Shown: positions 1-9,054 of the stretch, one piece after another | Numbering within the stretch: position 1 is the stretch's first letter | Layout of the letters: each line of letters begins with the position of its first letter | Origin: Actinacidiphila alni | GTDB lineage: Bacteria; Actinomycetota; Actinomycetes; Streptomycetales; Streptomycetaceae | Assembly: GCF_900112845.1 (NCBI RefSeq) | Contig: NZ_FONG01000006.1 | Location: 62,001 to 126,000 of the forward strand | Reading direction: 5' to 3' | DNA: 64,000 nt | The notes under the pieces: generated by a model | What the model was told of the DNA's origin: nothing | The model's database searches: none | Seen by the model: only the letters and a program-made list of their open reading frames with translations | Translations under genes and position numbers: made by a program

Positions 1-157
1 CGCCGAGGCGCAGGACATCGACCTGTGCCTGATCACCGGCGCGGGCTGGCCCTTCCACTTGGGCGGCATCACGCCGTACCTGGACCGTGAGGGCGTCTCG
101 CAGCGGGTGAACGGCAAGCCGTTCCTCGCGCCGGGCGTGGCGAGCGTGCCGGCGTAG
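1..157 (+). CDS. 3-hydroxyacyl-CoA dehydrogenase, C-terminal end (partial)
   Basis: Only the last 51 residues are in the window; the 5' part lies to the left. The translated tail reads ITGAGWPFHLGGITPYLDRE and later FLAPG, which resembles the C-terminal end of the multifunctional fatty-acid oxidation alpha subunit (FadB/FadJ type 3-hydroxyacyl-CoA dehydrogenase/enoyl-CoA hydratase) of actinomycetes. The role would be beta-oxidation of fatty acids in the cytoplasm. The frame is set by the TAG at 155-157, followed closely by a strong hairpin, which agrees with this being the true gene end. Assignment rests on a short segment, so the family is likely but the exact enzyme is not proven. Confidence 0.75.
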   Translation, partial: AEAQDIDLCLITGAGWPFHLGGITPYLDREGVSQRVNGKPFLAPGVASVPA

Positions 158-190
158 CACCGGCAGCGGCCCTTGGGCCGTACGGAACGG

Positions 191-236
191 CGAAGCGCCG
201 GGTGGGCCCCGAGGACATGGCCCGCCCGGCGCTTCG
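191..236. terminator. Bidirectional intrinsic terminator hairpin
   Basis: An 18-bp stem (191-208 pairing with 219-236, one G-T wobble) encloses a 10-nt loop. It sits 33 bases after the stop of the plus-strand dehydrogenase and 29 bases after the stop of the converging minus-strand SPFH gene, so it can serve both transcripts. There is no long T tract, as is usual in streptomycetes. Confidence 0.85.
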
Positions 237-265
237 TCATACCGGCGCGCGGTGCGTCGCCGCCA

Positions 266-1255
266 CTACTTCTTCGGCAGCGTCGTCGTGCTCAGCGCCA
301 CGGTCAGGTCGCGGACCAGCGCCTTGCGTTCGTAGTCGTCCAGCTGCACCAGGCCGCGTTCGGTGATGCCGCGCACGGTCTCGGCGACGGTGGCGAGCAC
401 GTCGTCCAGGACGGCCCTGCGGTGCTTGGCGTCCAGGGCGGCGATCTGGGCGCGCCGCATGGCCGCGGCGACCTCGGGCGCGTAGTCGAGACGGACCGGG
501 GTCGCGGAGAAGACCTCGATGCCGACCGGCCGCTGGTCGGCGGCGATCAGCCGGGTGAGGTGGTCGCCGAGCCGTTCGCTGTCGCGCAGGGTGGGGGCCG
601 CGCCGCGGAAGTCGTCGGCCGGGTGCCGGGAGACGGCGAGCGCGACGGCCGCCTCGACCTGCTCGCGCAGAAAGCGGTCGTAGTCGTCGACGGCGAAGGC
701 CGCCTTGGCGGTGTCCCTGACCCGCCACACCAGCAGCACGCTGATCTGGAGGGGCGTGCCGTTGGCGTCGACGGCGTCGATCGGGCGGCTGCGCCAGTGC
801 CGCAGCGCCACGTCGAGCCTGCGCCGGGTGAGCAGCGGGCTGATCCAGATCAGGCCGGTGCGGCGCACCGTGCCCTGGTAGGCGCCGTGCCGGGTGAGCA
901 CCCAGACGCTGCCGTTGCGGCCCCGGGTGAGGCCGCCGGCGGCGAAGGCGGCGACCGCGGCGAGCAGCAGGATGCCGCTCCACAGGCCGCTGGCGGAGCC
1001 ACCGCCGGGCGGCGGGGGCAGCAGGGTGCGGCCGTCGATCTCGGCGGGCAGCACACCGGCCCGCCACAGCAGCCAGACGATGCCGCCGGTGGCGGCGGTC
1101 AGGGTGAGGCCCGCGGTCCAGCCGGGCAGGCACGGGCCCGGACGTTCGACGAGTTCGGCCGGGGCGGCGGGGAGCGCGGAGCCGTCGGTGCTGTGCGCCC
1201 CGGGGCGGGTCTGCTCGGGCAGGCCCGTCCCGGCGGCGGTGGATGGTGTCGTCAC
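266..1255 (-). CDS. SPFH/band-7 domain membrane protein
   Basis: A 329-residue protein. After a low-complexity N-terminus there are two hydrophobic segments (about residues 47-65 and 92-110), then an SPFH (stomatin/prohibitin/flotillin) type domain. Visible family features are the segment ISPLLTRRRLDVALRHW, a beta-hairpin QISVLLVWRVRDTAKAAFAV and the helical stretch with YAPEVAAAMRRAQIAALDAK. SPFH proteins scaffold membrane microdomains; the substrate or partner here cannot be read from sequence. The start is GTG at 1255, which overlaps the stop of the upstream cell-wall hydrolase as GTGA, so the two are probably translationally coupled. It ends just before the bidirectional hairpin at 191-236. 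Confidence 0.85.
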   Translation of the reverse strand: MTTPSTAAGTGLPEQTRPGAHSTDGSALPAAPAELVERPGPCLPGWTAGLTLTAATGGIVWLLWRAGVLPAEIDGRTLLPPPPGGGSASGLWSGILLLAAVAAFAAGGLTRGRNGSVWVLTRHGAYQGTVRRTGLIWISPLLTRRRLDVALRHWRSRPIDAVDANGTPLQISVLLVWRVRDTAKAAFAVDDYDRFLREQVEAAVALAVSRHPADDFRGAAPTLRDSERLGDHLTRLIAADQRPVGIEVFSATPVRLDYAPEVAAAMRRAQIAALDAKHRRAVLDDVLATVAETVRGITERGLVQLDDYERKALVRDLTVALSTTTLPKK

Positions 1256-2514
1256 GTGAACAGTCGTCTCCAGGTCTCGGGGCCGGGGTAGCCGTCGGCG
1301 TCGCGCCCGGTCCAGCCCTGGGCCCGCTGGAACGCCTCGACATTGCGCCGGTCGGCCTCGCCCCAGGTCCGGCTGGGGCCCACCGTGTAGTTCTTGCCGT
1401 AGCCCTTGGCGACGAGCTGTTTGCCGAGGGCGAGGACGGAGTCATTGGTCTGTCCGGGCCGGAAGGCGCCCGCGCCCGGGTAGGCCGGGGCCTTGGCGGG
1501 GGTGCCGCCGGAGGAACGGGCGGTGCCGCCGGGGATGTCGCGGCCCTTGTCGAGCACCAGGTACGACCAGGTGGTCGGGCCCGGCAGCCCGTCGGCGTCG
1601 CCGCCCGACCAGCCCTGGGCGCGCTGGAAGGCACTGGTGGCCTTGCGGTCGGAGTCGCTCCACTTCGGTCCGGGACCGACCTTGTAGTACGCGCCCGCGC
1701 CGCGGCCGACCAGCATGGTGCCGAGCCGGGTGACATTGGCGTTGTTCGCGCCGGGACCGAAGGCTGAGGCGCCCGGGAAGGCACTGGACCCCGACGACCC
1801 ACTCGACCCCGATCCCGAACTGCTGCCGCCCGCCAGATACTTGTACCGATAGGGAATGTATTTCCCGGAATTCGACCAGTATGCGTACGGCGTGGTCTGT
1901 ACCCGGGTGGCCGGCACGGTCTGCTCGTAGCCGGTGTACGCGGTGTGGGCGTCGTCCACCCAGCCGCCGAAGATGATCGTGTGCGAGCCGTGCTCGGGGT
2001 CGGCGGCGTTGTGGAAGAGCAGGATGTCGCCGGGCGCCAGCTCGGACTTGGTGATCCGCACCCCGTAGTCGGCGAGATTGCCGGTCCAGGCGCTGGTGCC
2101 CAGGCCCCAGGCCATGGAGACGAAGCCGGAGCAGTCCTGCCGGTAGCCGTCCTTCCAGTACGCGGTCATGCTGTACGGCACCTTGGCGGACGTCCAGGTG
2201 CGGGCGCGCTGGATGATCTGATCGCGGGTCAGCCGCAGCGGCGCGACGGCGGGGGCCACCCCCGGGGCGGCGGCGAGTACGGCGTGCCCGGTGGTGAAGG
2301 AGGTGGCCTCGGCCGGCAGCGGCGCGGCGGCGACCGTGCCGGCGGCGCCCAGCGCGGTGCCCGCGGCGGCGGCCACGACCACCACACGGGCGGTGGCGCC
2401 GGTGGCCGGTCCACCGGTGTCGCGCGCCATCGAGTCGGTGAGCCGCCGCCTGGCGCACTCCTCGCAACCACAGGCGGGCAGCGGTTCGACGTCATCGAAC
2501 ACCGGTATGGACAT
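1252..2514 (-). CDS. NlpC/P60-type cell-wall hydrolase with two peptidoglycan-binding repeats
   Basis: A 420-residue exported protein. The ATG at 2514 is chosen because GGAGGAG lies 8 nt upstream (2523-2529); an in-frame ATG ten codons further out lacks a good site. A Cys-rich N-terminal patch (CGCEECARRR) precedes a hydrophobic Ala-rich segment. The catalytic domain has the NlpC/P60 nucleophile motif DCSGF and the later His in HGSHTIIFGGW. The C-terminal half, after a Ser/Gly linker, carries two copies of a roughly 80-residue module with the shared pattern WS/GEADR...AFQRAQGW.GxDADG.PGP.TW, a peptidoglycan-binding type repeat. The protein probably cleaves cell-wall peptide bonds outside the membrane. 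It overlaps the SPFH gene downstream by GTGA. Confidence 0.9.
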   Translation of the reverse strand: MSIPVFDDVEPLPACGCEECARRRLTDSMARDTGGPATGATARVVVVAAAAGTALGAAGTVAAAPLPAEATSFTTGHAVLAAAPGVAPAVAPLRLTRDQIIQRARTWTSAKVPYSMTAYWKDGYRQDCSGFVSMAWGLGTSAWTGNLADYGVRITKSELAPGDILLFHNAADPEHGSHTIIFGGWVDDAHTAYTGYEQTVPATRVQTTPYAYWSNSGKYIPYRYKYLAGGSSSGSGSSGSSGSSAFPGASAFGPGANNANVTRLGTMLVGRGAGAYYKVGPGPKWSDSDRKATSAFQRAQGWSGGDADGLPGPTTWSYLVLDKGRDIPGGTARSSGGTPAKAPAYPGAGAFRPGQTNDSVLALGKQLVAKGYGKNYTVGPSRTWGEADRRNVEAFQRAQGWTGRDADGYPGPETWRRLFT

Positions 2515-2559
2515 GCACACCACTCCTCCGTGATCGGGTGTCACATGCCTTCAGTACCC

Positions 2560-2585
2560 GATTTCGCCTAAAAGTTGACGAAATC
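2560..2585. promoter_or_regulatory. Inverted repeat upstream of the NlpC/P60 gene
   Basis: GATTTCG at 2560-2566 is matched by CGAAATC at 2579-2585 with a 12-nt spacer. It lies 46 nt upstream of the hydrolase start codon in an otherwise relatively AT-rich patch, so it could be an operator or part of the promoter. No regulator is implied by neighbours. Confidence 0.4.
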
Positions 2586-2685
2586 CGACATACTGATCAT
2601 TCGCGGCGTGACGCGCCCGACCGCGGGGAGCGGTGCGGAAAATCTGTCGAACCGTAAGAACCGACTGGTCGTCAGCCCCGCGGCG

Positions 2686-3552
2686 TCAGCCCAGCAGGGT
2701 CGAGGTGGCCGACGGAGTGGCCTGGACGGCGATCACACGCTTGGCCTCGTCCAGCACCATCTTGCGCAGCTTCTGCGGGGTCAGCGTGGAGTGCACGTCC
2801 TTCACCGCCTTGCCGTTGATCTCCAGTACCGGGACCTGGCCGAGCCCGGAGGCCGCGAACGCCTTCTGGGACTGCGTCACCCACCCGTTGTGGTCGCCCT
2901 GTTCCAGGCACGGCTCGAAGTTGCCCATCTTGATCTTCCCGGCCTTGCGGGCCATTTCCTTGAGGAAGTTCTTGTGGGACAGGGTGCCGCTGCTCGGGTC
3001 CGGCTGGTGCTTCCAGACCTCCCGCATGAACTGCGAGAAGCGGCCCTGGTCCTGGGCGCAGGCCGCCGCGTTGGCCGCCTCCTTGGAGCCGGAGCCGCCG
3101 TACTGCTTGTCGGAGGCCGTCACCAGGCGGTACTGCAGCTCCACCTGGCCGGTCGTCAGCAGTTGCGTGAGCGTGGCCTCGTACTCGTCGGCGAACGCCT
3201 TGGAGTCCGGGCTGCGCAGGTCCACGTAGACGGTGAGCGTGACCGGGATCGTCGGGCGCACCGGCAGGCCCAGCTTGGGGCCGGGACTGGCGCTCGGGCT
3301 CGGCGTCGCGGTGTCCGCGGGGCCGGTCGGCACCACCGGGGCGGCGGCCACACCGGAGGGTTCGCGCACCTTGTCGTCCTTGGTGCTGCGCACATGCTCA
3401 CCGATCAGCGCGGACCCGCCGAAGACGACCACGATCGCGGTCGTGCCGACCGCGTACGGCCGCAGCCGGTCGAGGAAGCCCCTCTTGCGCTTGGGGGTGC
3501 CTCCCCCGCCCGCCGCTCCGCCCTCGTTACCGGGTCCCTTGGACTCCGCCAT
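2686..3552 (-). CDS. Membrane-anchored DsbA/thioredoxin-fold protein lacking the CxxC active site
   Basis: A 288-residue protein starting at ATG 3552 (GAGGTGG upstream). A basic cytoplasmic stretch KRKRGFLDRLRP is followed by one membrane segment (about residues 33-50), a Pro/Ser linker and an extracytoplasmic DsbA-type thioredoxin fold. The family hallmark FxCPxC at the start of the first helix is replaced by DLRSPDSKAF, so both redox cysteines are serines. The rest of the fold is kept: the AANAAACAQDQGRF helix, FEPCLEQG, and the cis-proline segment GLGQVPVLEINGK. The protein therefore cannot act as a normal thiol oxidase; it may be a chaperone-like or binding paralogue. It follows the glycosyltransferase gene on the same strand with a 67-nt gap. 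Confidence 0.8.
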   Translation of the reverse strand: MAESKGPGNEGGAAGGGGTPKRKRGFLDRLRPYAVGTTAIVVVFGGSALIGEHVRSTKDDKVREPSGVAAAPVVPTGPADTATPSPSASPGPKLGLPVRPTIPVTLTVYVDLRSPDSKAFADEYEATLTQLLTTGQVELQYRLVTASDKQYGGSGSKEAANAAACAQDQGRFSQFMREVWKHQPDPSSGTLSHKNFLKEMARKAGKIKMGNFEPCLEQGDHNGWVTQSQKAFAASGLGQVPVLEINGKAVKDVHSTLTPQKLRKMVLDEAKRVIAVQATPSATSTLLG

Positions 3553-3619
3553 GACAACGCCACCTCGATATTCCCGCACCGGCTCTCGCGCATTTTTACC
3601 ATCGTCCCCAGGGGCCCCG

Positions 3620-5143
3620 TCACGCCGGTCCCCCGTCGGCGCGCACGTACAGCACCGCCCCGTCCACCGTCCCGGCCCGCCGGTAACCGGAACCGAGCAG
3701 CTCACGCAGGGTCGGCGTGCGGTCGACCGCGTACGGGGCGCCCCGGGAGTCGTCGACGACCAGGGCGGGAGGATGCGCCGCGAAGTCGGCGGCGAAGGTC
3801 CGCCAGGTGCCGGGGACCGCGTACCGCTCCCCCACCCGTACCCCGCCGCGCCCGCCGCTGAAGTTGGTGAGGAAGCCCGCGGTCGGGTAGCGGACGGCGG
3901 GCGGTCGGTCGGCGAACCACAGCTCCTCGGGGTGTATGCCCCACACCAGGACGTGGTCCCGCGGCCCGGTGTGCTCCCGCACCGCGGCCGCCACCGCACG
4001 GGCGTGCTCCGCCTCACCGGCCGGCGCGGTCAGGTCCCACGCCAGGAAGCCGGCGCAGGCCAGCGCCGTCCAGCAGGCGACGGCGGTACGCGGCCGCGGC
4101 AGCGCGCGCAGTGCCGCCGCGCCGGTCAGCGCCAGCGGCGGCACGAGCTGGAGGAAGTAGTGGCCGAAGAACTGGCAGCCGGAGGCCACCGCAAGACCCG
4201 AGGCCGCCAGCCACACCCACAGGTCGCCCGGGACCGGCCGGTCCCGCACCGCCCAGGCGGCGCCCACGGCCAGCAGCAGGCCCGCGGCGGCCACCGCCAG
4301 GATGCTCGCGGCGCCCGCCGCCCGGGACAGCGCCGTCAGCCAGGCGCCGCGCGGCGAGACGTACTCGGCGGAGCCGGTGACCGTCCAGAAGAGGAAGCGG
4401 CCGGGTCCGGTCAGCAGCGCCACCGCCGCGACCGGCGCCGCGCATCCCACGGCCAGCCGGGCGGCGCCGGCACGCCCCCGGGTGCGGCCGGCGCGCGCGG
4501 CCCGCCACAGCGTCCAGGCGACCGGGAGGAGTGTGACCGCGCCGGTCTGCTTGGTGAGCGCGGCGCCCGCGACGGCCAGGCCCGCCGCCGTCCAGCGGTG
4601 CCGGTCGGCGCACCAGACCGCGGCGGCCGTCCACGGCAGTATGAAGACCTCGAAGGCCGCGGCCTGGGTGTCCTCGGGAGCCAGCCCCACCGACAGCAGC
4701 AGACAGATCAGGCCCGCGGCCGTACCGCTGCCGGCGCCCCAGCGGCGGTGGGCGACGGCGGCCACCAGCAGCGCGGTGGCGGCCGTCGCCAGGACCGCCG
4801 CCACCCGGACCGGCCACAGCGAGCCGTCCCCGAAAAGGGCGAACAGCCCCTGGTACAGCAGCGGCAGCAGGGGCGGCTTGCGGTCGACGACCGTGTCGTA
4901 GAGCACCCCGCCGTGCGCCAGCAGCCGCGCCTCGACGGCCAGATAGCCCTCGTCGGGATTCCACACCGGCCGGGTGAAGGACGGCAGCCGCAGCAGGAAG
5001 GCGAGCGCGGTGAGCACGAGGGCGAGCCGGAGCCAGTACGTCCGCGACGCCGGGGCGGGCCGCGGTGCGTCCAGGGGCGCGGGCACGAGCACAGATGCGG
5101 GCGGCGGGCCGGCCTCCCGCACCGCGGTCGTCGTGGGCGGCAC
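3620..5143 (-). CDS. GT39/ArnT-like polytopic membrane glycosyltransferase
   Basis: A 507-residue integral membrane protein with about ten hydrophobic segments. The first extracellular loop contains RPVWNPDEGYLAVEARLLAHGG followed by DRKPPLLPLL, which are hallmarks of the GT-C dolichyl-phosphate-mannose mannosyltransferase/ArnT superfamily, with the acidic DE pair as the expected catalytic site. It would transfer a sugar from a polyprenyl-phosphate donor on the outer face of the membrane; the acceptor is unknown. The GTG at 5143 directly abuts the TAG of the upstream permease (5144-5146), so translation is probably coupled; there is no convincing separate ribosome-binding site. Confidence 0.85.
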   Translation of the reverse strand: MPPTTTAVREAGPPPASVLVPAPLDAPRPAPASRTYWLRLALVLTALAFLLRLPSFTRPVWNPDEGYLAVEARLLAHGGVLYDTVVDRKPPLLPLLYQGLFALFGDGSLWPVRVAAVLATAATALLVAAVAHRRWGAGSGTAAGLICLLLSVGLAPEDTQAAAFEVFILPWTAAAVWCADRHRWTAAGLAVAGAALTKQTGAVTLLPVAWTLWRAARAGRTRGRAGAARLAVGCAAPVAAVALLTGPGRFLFWTVTGSAEYVSPRGAWLTALSRAAGAASILAVAAAGLLLAVGAAWAVRDRPVPGDLWVWLAASGLAVASGCQFFGHYFLQLVPPLALTGAAALRALPRPRTAVACWTALACAGFLAWDLTAPAGEAEHARAVAAAVREHTGPRDHVLVWGIHPEELWFADRPPAVRYPTAGFLTNFSGGRGGVRVGERYAVPGTWRTFAADFAAHPPALVVDDSRGAPYAVDRTPTLRELLGSGYRRAGTVDGAVLYVRADGGPA

Positions 5144-6649
5144 CTAGCGACCGCGGCCCAGCCTGCTGTGGGAGCGGCCGTAGCCGAAGTAGATGGCGAA
5201 GCCGATCACCATCCACACACCGAAGCGGATCCAGGTCTCCACGCTCAGATTCAGCATCAGCCACAGCGACGCGCACACCGACGCCACCGGCAGCACCGGC
5301 ACCCACGGCGCCCGGAAGGCGCGCGGCAGGTCCGGCCGGGTGCGGCGCAGCACGATGATGCCGAGGGCGACCACGACGAAGGCGAACAGCGTCCCGACGT
5401 TGACCATCTCCTCCAGTTCCTCGACGGAGAAGAAGCCCGCGATCAGTGCCACGACCACACCGAGCAGCACCGTGGTGCGGTAGGGGGTGCCGAACTTCGG
5501 GTGCACCTGGGAGAAGGCCCGCGGCAGCAGCCCGTCGCGGCTCATCGCGAAGAACACCCGGGTCTGGCCCATCAGCAGGATCATCACCACCGAGGTCAGG
5601 CCGACGGCGGCGCCGAAGCTGATCAGGCCGGACCAGAAGGGGGCGCCGACCGCCTTGAAGGCGCTCGCCAGCGGCGCCGAGGTGTCCAGCTCCGAATACT
5701 TCTGCATGCCGGTGACGACCAGCGACACCGCCACGTACAGGATCGTGCAGACCACCAGCGAGCCGAGGATGCCACGGGGCATGTCCCGCTGCGGGTTCTT
5801 GGTCTCCTCGGCGGCGGTGGCCACGATGTCGAAGCCGATGAAGGCGAAGAAGACCACGGCGGCGGCGGAGAAGATGCCCATCACGCCGAAGGACGACGGG
5901 GTGAAGCCGAAGATGATCTGCACCAGCGGGGCGTGCAGGTCCGAACCGCTGCCCGCGTTGGACTTGGACGGCGGCAGGAACGGGTGGTAGTTGCTGCCGG
6001 TGATGTAGAACAGCCCGGCGAAGATCACCAGCAGCACCACGGTGATCTTGACCGCGACGATCAGGCTGGTGATCCGCGCCGAGAGCTTCATGCCGACCAG
6101 CACGATGCCGGTGAGCACCAGGACCAGGACGGCCGCCAGCAGGTCGAAGCCGAAGCCGCTGCCGTCGTGGGTGAGCACTTTGGGCACGTCGATGCCGAAG
6201 TGCGAGAGCAGTTCCACCATGTAGCCGGACCAGCCGCCGGCCACCACGCCCGCGCCCAGCGCCAGTTCGAGGATCAGGTCCCAGCCGATGATCCAGGCGG
6301 GCAGTTCGCCGATCGAGGCGTAGCTGAAGGTGTACGCGGAACCGGCCACCGGAACGGTCGAGGCGAATTCGGCGTAGCAGAGCCCGGCCAGGCCGCAGAC
6401 CACCGCCGAGACGACGAAGGCGAGCGCGACGGCGGGGCCCGCGTAGTCCTTGGCCACCGAACCGGTGATCACGAAGATGCCGGTGCCGACGATGACGCCG
6501 ACCCCGTAGACGACCAGGTCGAGGACCGACAGCTCCTTGCGCAGGCCGTGTTCGGGGTCCTCGGTGTCCGCGATCGACTGCTCGATGCTCTTGGTGCGGA
6601 ACACCCCCTCGGACCGCCGGTCCGAGTCCTCCCGCATGCCGGTGTCCAT
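5144..6649 (-). CDS. APC-family amino-acid permease (cationic amino-acid transporter type)
   Basis: A 501-residue protein with about twelve membrane segments. It opens with a cytoplasmic helix and the first transmembrane region GVGVIVGTGIFVITG, the substrate-binding glycine motif of APC transporters, followed by LCYAEFASTVPVAGSAYTFSY and, later, FFAFIGFDIVATAAEETKNPQRDMPRGI, typical of the YfnA/CAT group. It should take up amino acids, probably cationic or broad, with proton coupling. The start is ATG 6649 with GGAGG at 6661-6665; a second ATG four codons in is possible. It shares its strand with the glycosyltransferase downstream. From memory, a permease is found at this place next to dxs in S. 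coelicolor. Confidence 0.9.
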   Translation of the reverse strand: MDTGMREDSDRRSEGVFRTKSIEQSIADTEDPEHGLRKELSVLDLVVYGVGVIVGTGIFVITGSVAKDYAGPAVALAFVVSAVVCGLAGLCYAEFASTVPVAGSAYTFSYASIGELPAWIIGWDLILELALGAGVVAGGWSGYMVELLSHFGIDVPKVLTHDGSGFGFDLLAAVLVLVLTGIVLVGMKLSARITSLIVAVKITVVLLVIFAGLFYITGSNYHPFLPPSKSNAGSGSDLHAPLVQIIFGFTPSSFGVMGIFSAAAVVFFAFIGFDIVATAAEETKNPQRDMPRGILGSLVVCTILYVAVSLVVTGMQKYSELDTSAPLASAFKAVGAPFWSGLISFGAAVGLTSVVMILLMGQTRVFFAMSRDGLLPRAFSQVHPKFGTPYRTTVLLGVVVALIAGFFSVEELEEMVNVGTLFAFVVVALGIIVLRRTRPDLPRAFRAPWVPVLPVASVCASLWLMLNLSVETWIRFGVWMVIGFAIYFGYGRSHSRLGRGR

Positions 6650-6796
6650 CGTCGCCGCACCTCCAGATCGTCCGGCGGCCGGTCCGCTCCGGTCGGATCC
6701 GGTCGGGTCCTGCCGGTCGGCAGCCGCTACAGCGCTACTGCACTCCGGAGGTCCGCCTCACCCGAATAGGCGCGCCTACGCGTACGCCGATGGAAG

Positions 6797-6826
6797 AGGG
6801 GGTCCACCCGGATGGGTGGACCCCCT
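6797..6826. terminator. Intrinsic terminator downstream of dxs
   Basis: A perfect 13-bp stem (AGGGGGTCCACCC at 6797-6809, its complement at 6814-6826) with a 4-nt GGAT loop. It lies 60 nt after the dxs stop on the minus strand and ahead of the permease promoter, separating the two units. Confidence 0.85.
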
Positions 6827-6886
6827 GCGCCGTACGGGGCGCGCCGCGGGCCCTGGGGCGTGCGCGGGCGTGACTCGGTGACGCGG

Positions 6887-8812
6887 TCAGTCGCGGGCGA
6901 TCTCCGAGGCGTGGTCGGCGTCCTCGGCGAACCGGCCGTCGATGGTGGCCACCAGGCCGGTCACCTGGCGGGCGATGGCCGGCGCGGTGAGGCCGATGTC
7001 GGCCATGACGTCCTTGCGGGAGCCGTGGTCGAGGAAGCGCTGCGGGATGCCGAAGTCGCGCAGCGGCACGTCCACCTCCGCGTCGCGCAGCGCCTGCGCG
7101 ATCGCCGAACCGACGCCGCCGACGCGGCCGTTGTCCTCGACGGTGACCACGACGCGGTGCTTGGCGGCCAGGCCCGGCAGCGCCTCGTCCACCGGCTTGA
7201 CCCAGCGCGGGTCGACGACGGTGGTGGTGATGCCCTGCGCGTCCAGCAGCGCGGCGATCTCCAGGCACATCGGCGCCAGCGCGCCGACCGACACCAGCAG
7301 CACGTCGGGGCGTTCGCCCTCGGACGGCTCGCGCAGCACGTCCATGCCGCCGATCCGGCCGACCGCGGCGACCGCGGGGCCGACCGCGCCCTTGGAGTAG
7401 CGCACCACGGTCGGCGCGTCCTCGACGGCGACGGCCTCGCGCAGCTGCGCGCGTACCTGGTCGGCGTCGCGCGGCGCGGCGATCCGCAGGCCCGGCACGA
7501 CCTGGAGGATCGACATGTCCCACATGCCGTTGTGGGAGGCGCCGTCGCTGCCGGTGACGCCGGCCCGGTCCAGGACGAAGGTGACGCCGCACCTGTGCAG
7601 GGCGACGTCCATCAGGACCTGGTCGAAGGCCCGGTTGAGGAAGGTCGCGTAGACCGCGAAGACCGGGTGCAGGCCGCCGGTGGCCAGGCCGGCCGCCGAG
7701 GTGGCGGCGTGCTGCTCGGCGATGCCGACGTCGTAGACCCGGTCGGGGAACGCCTTGGCGAATTTGTCCAGGCCGACAGGCTGGAGCATGGCGGCGGTGA
7801 TCGCCACGATGTCCTCGCGCTCCTTGCCGAGCGCGACCATCTCGTCGCCGAACACCGAGGTCCAGTCGGCACCGCCGGTGGCGATCGGCAGGCCGGTGTC
7901 GGGGTGGATCGGGCCGATGCCGTGGAAGCGGTCGGCCTCGTCCTGCTCGGCCGGGCGGTAGCCGCGGCCCTTCTCGGTGATGCAGTGCACGATGACGGGG
8001 CCGCCGAAGCGCTTGGCGCGCTGCAGCGCGGACTCCAGCGCCTCCACGTCGTGGCCGTCGATCGGGCCGACGTACTTCAGGCCGAGGTCCTCGAACATGC
8101 CCTGCGGGGCGATGAAGTCCTTCAGGCCCTTCTTCGCGCCGTGCAGCGTCTCGTAGAGCGGCTGGCCGATCAGCGGGGTGCGCTCCAGGAGGTCCTTGGT
8201 GCGGGACAGGAAGCGCTCGTAGCCGTCGGTGGTGCGCAGGGTCGCCAGGTGGTCCGCGAGGCCGCCGATGGTCGGCGCGTAGGACCGCTCGTTGTCGTTG
8301 ACGACGATGATGAGCGGGCGGTCCTGGGCGGCGGCGATGTTGTTCAGCGCCTCCCAGGCCATGCCGCCGGTCAGGGCGCCGTCGCCGATGACGGCGACCA
8401 CGTGGTCGGTGCGGCCGAGCACCTCGTTGGCCTTGGCCAGGCCGTCGGCCCAGCCGAGGACGGTGGAGGCGTGGCTGTTCTCGATGACGTCGTGCTCGGA
8501 CTCGGCCCGCGACGGGTAACCGGACAGGCCGCCCTTGCTCTTGAGCTTCGCGAAGTCCTTGCGCCCGGTGAGCAGCTTGTGCACGTACGCCTGGTGCCCG
8601 GTGTCGAAGAGGATCCTGTCGGCGGGCGAGTGGAAGGTCCGGTGCAGGGCGATGGTCAGCTCGACCACGCCCAGGTTGGGGCCGAGGTGCCCGCCGGTCT
8701 TGGACACCGCGTCGACGAGGAAGGTGCGGATCTCGGCCGCCAGCTCCACGAGCTGCTGCTGGCTGAGCCGGTCGAGGTCGCGCGGTCCGTTGATACGGGT
8801 CAGCACTGCCAC
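6887..8812 (-). CDS. dxs: 1-deoxy-D-xylulose-5-phosphate synthase
   Basis: A full-length 641-residue DXS. It condenses pyruvate and glyceraldehyde-3-phosphate in a thiamine-diphosphate-dependent reaction, the first step of the MEP isoprenoid pathway. The N-terminal domain shows [37 protein letters not shown] and the ThDP/Mg motif [16 protein letters not shown]; the central domain has [15 protein letters not shown] and [15 protein letters not shown]; a transketolase C-terminal domain follows. The start is GTG 8812 with GGGAGGA a few bases upstream. It forms its own transcription unit, bounded downstream by the hairpin at 6797-6826. High identity to streptomycete Dxs is evident from memory. Confidence 0.98.
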   Translation of the reverse strand: MAVLTRINGPRDLDRLSQQQLVELAAEIRTFLVDAVSKTGGHLGPNLGVVELTIALHRTFHSPADRILFDTGHQAYVHKLLTGRKDFAKLKSKGGLSGYPSRAESEHDVIENSHASTVLGWADGLAKANEVLGRTDHVVAVIGDGALTGGMAWEALNNIAAAQDRPLIIVVNDNERSYAPTIGGLADHLATLRTTDGYERFLSRTKDLLERTPLIGQPLYETLHGAKKGLKDFIAPQGMFEDLGLKYVGPIDGHDVEALESALQRAKRFGGPVIVHCITEKGRGYRPAEQDEADRFHGIGPIHPDTGLPIATGGADWTSVFGDEMVALGKEREDIVAITAAMLQPVGLDKFAKAFPDRVYDVGIAEQHAATSAAGLATGGLHPVFAVYATFLNRAFDQVLMDVALHRCGVTFVLDRAGVTGSDGASHNGMWDMSILQVVPGLRIAAPRDADQVRAQLREAVAVEDAPTVVRYSKGAVGPAVAAVGRIGGMDVLREPSEGERPDVLLVSVGALAPMCLEIAALLDAQGITTTVVDPRWVKPVDEALPGLAAKHRVVVTVEDNGRVGGVGSAIAQALRDAEVDVPLRDFGIPQRFLDHGSRKDVMADIGLTAPAIARQVTGLVATIDGRFAEDADHASEIARD

Positions 8813-8954
8813 CCGATCCTCCCTCTGCTGCCTGTCGGTACGAGGCCGGATCGCTGCGATGCGGCCGATCCGACGAGTCTAATCTTCTGTTTCCCAGGCG
8901 GTGGGGCGCCCTGTGCGACGAATGTCACGGCGTGGCGACGGCCGGAGGCGCGAA

Positions 8955-8996
8955 AACCGCCGGGCGGACCTGGATTCCCAGGTCCGCCCGGCGGTT
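8955..8996. terminator. Intrinsic terminator downstream of the xyl transporter genes
   Basis: A perfect 19-bp stem (8955-8973 with 8978-8996) and an ATTC loop. It lies 58 nt beyond the xylH stop on the minus strand and so ends the xylFGH transcript before the dxs promoter region. Confidence 0.9.
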
Positions 8997-9054
8997 CGGG
9001 GGTACTTCGGTGCCGCGCGCGGCGGCGTGTTCCCGGTTTTTCGGTGACGAGCTG

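Noticed and set aside
2545-2685. A ydaO/c-di-AMP type riboswitch before the NlpC/P60 gene, often seen with streptomycete cell-wall hydrolases
   Set aside because: The upstream space is short and I could not find the conserved elements of that motif.
3233-6769. A 1178-codon plus-strand frame across the DsbA, glycosyltransferase and permease genes
   Set aside because: It runs antisense to three well-supported genes and has a Gln/His/Arg/Gly-rich composition with no domain.
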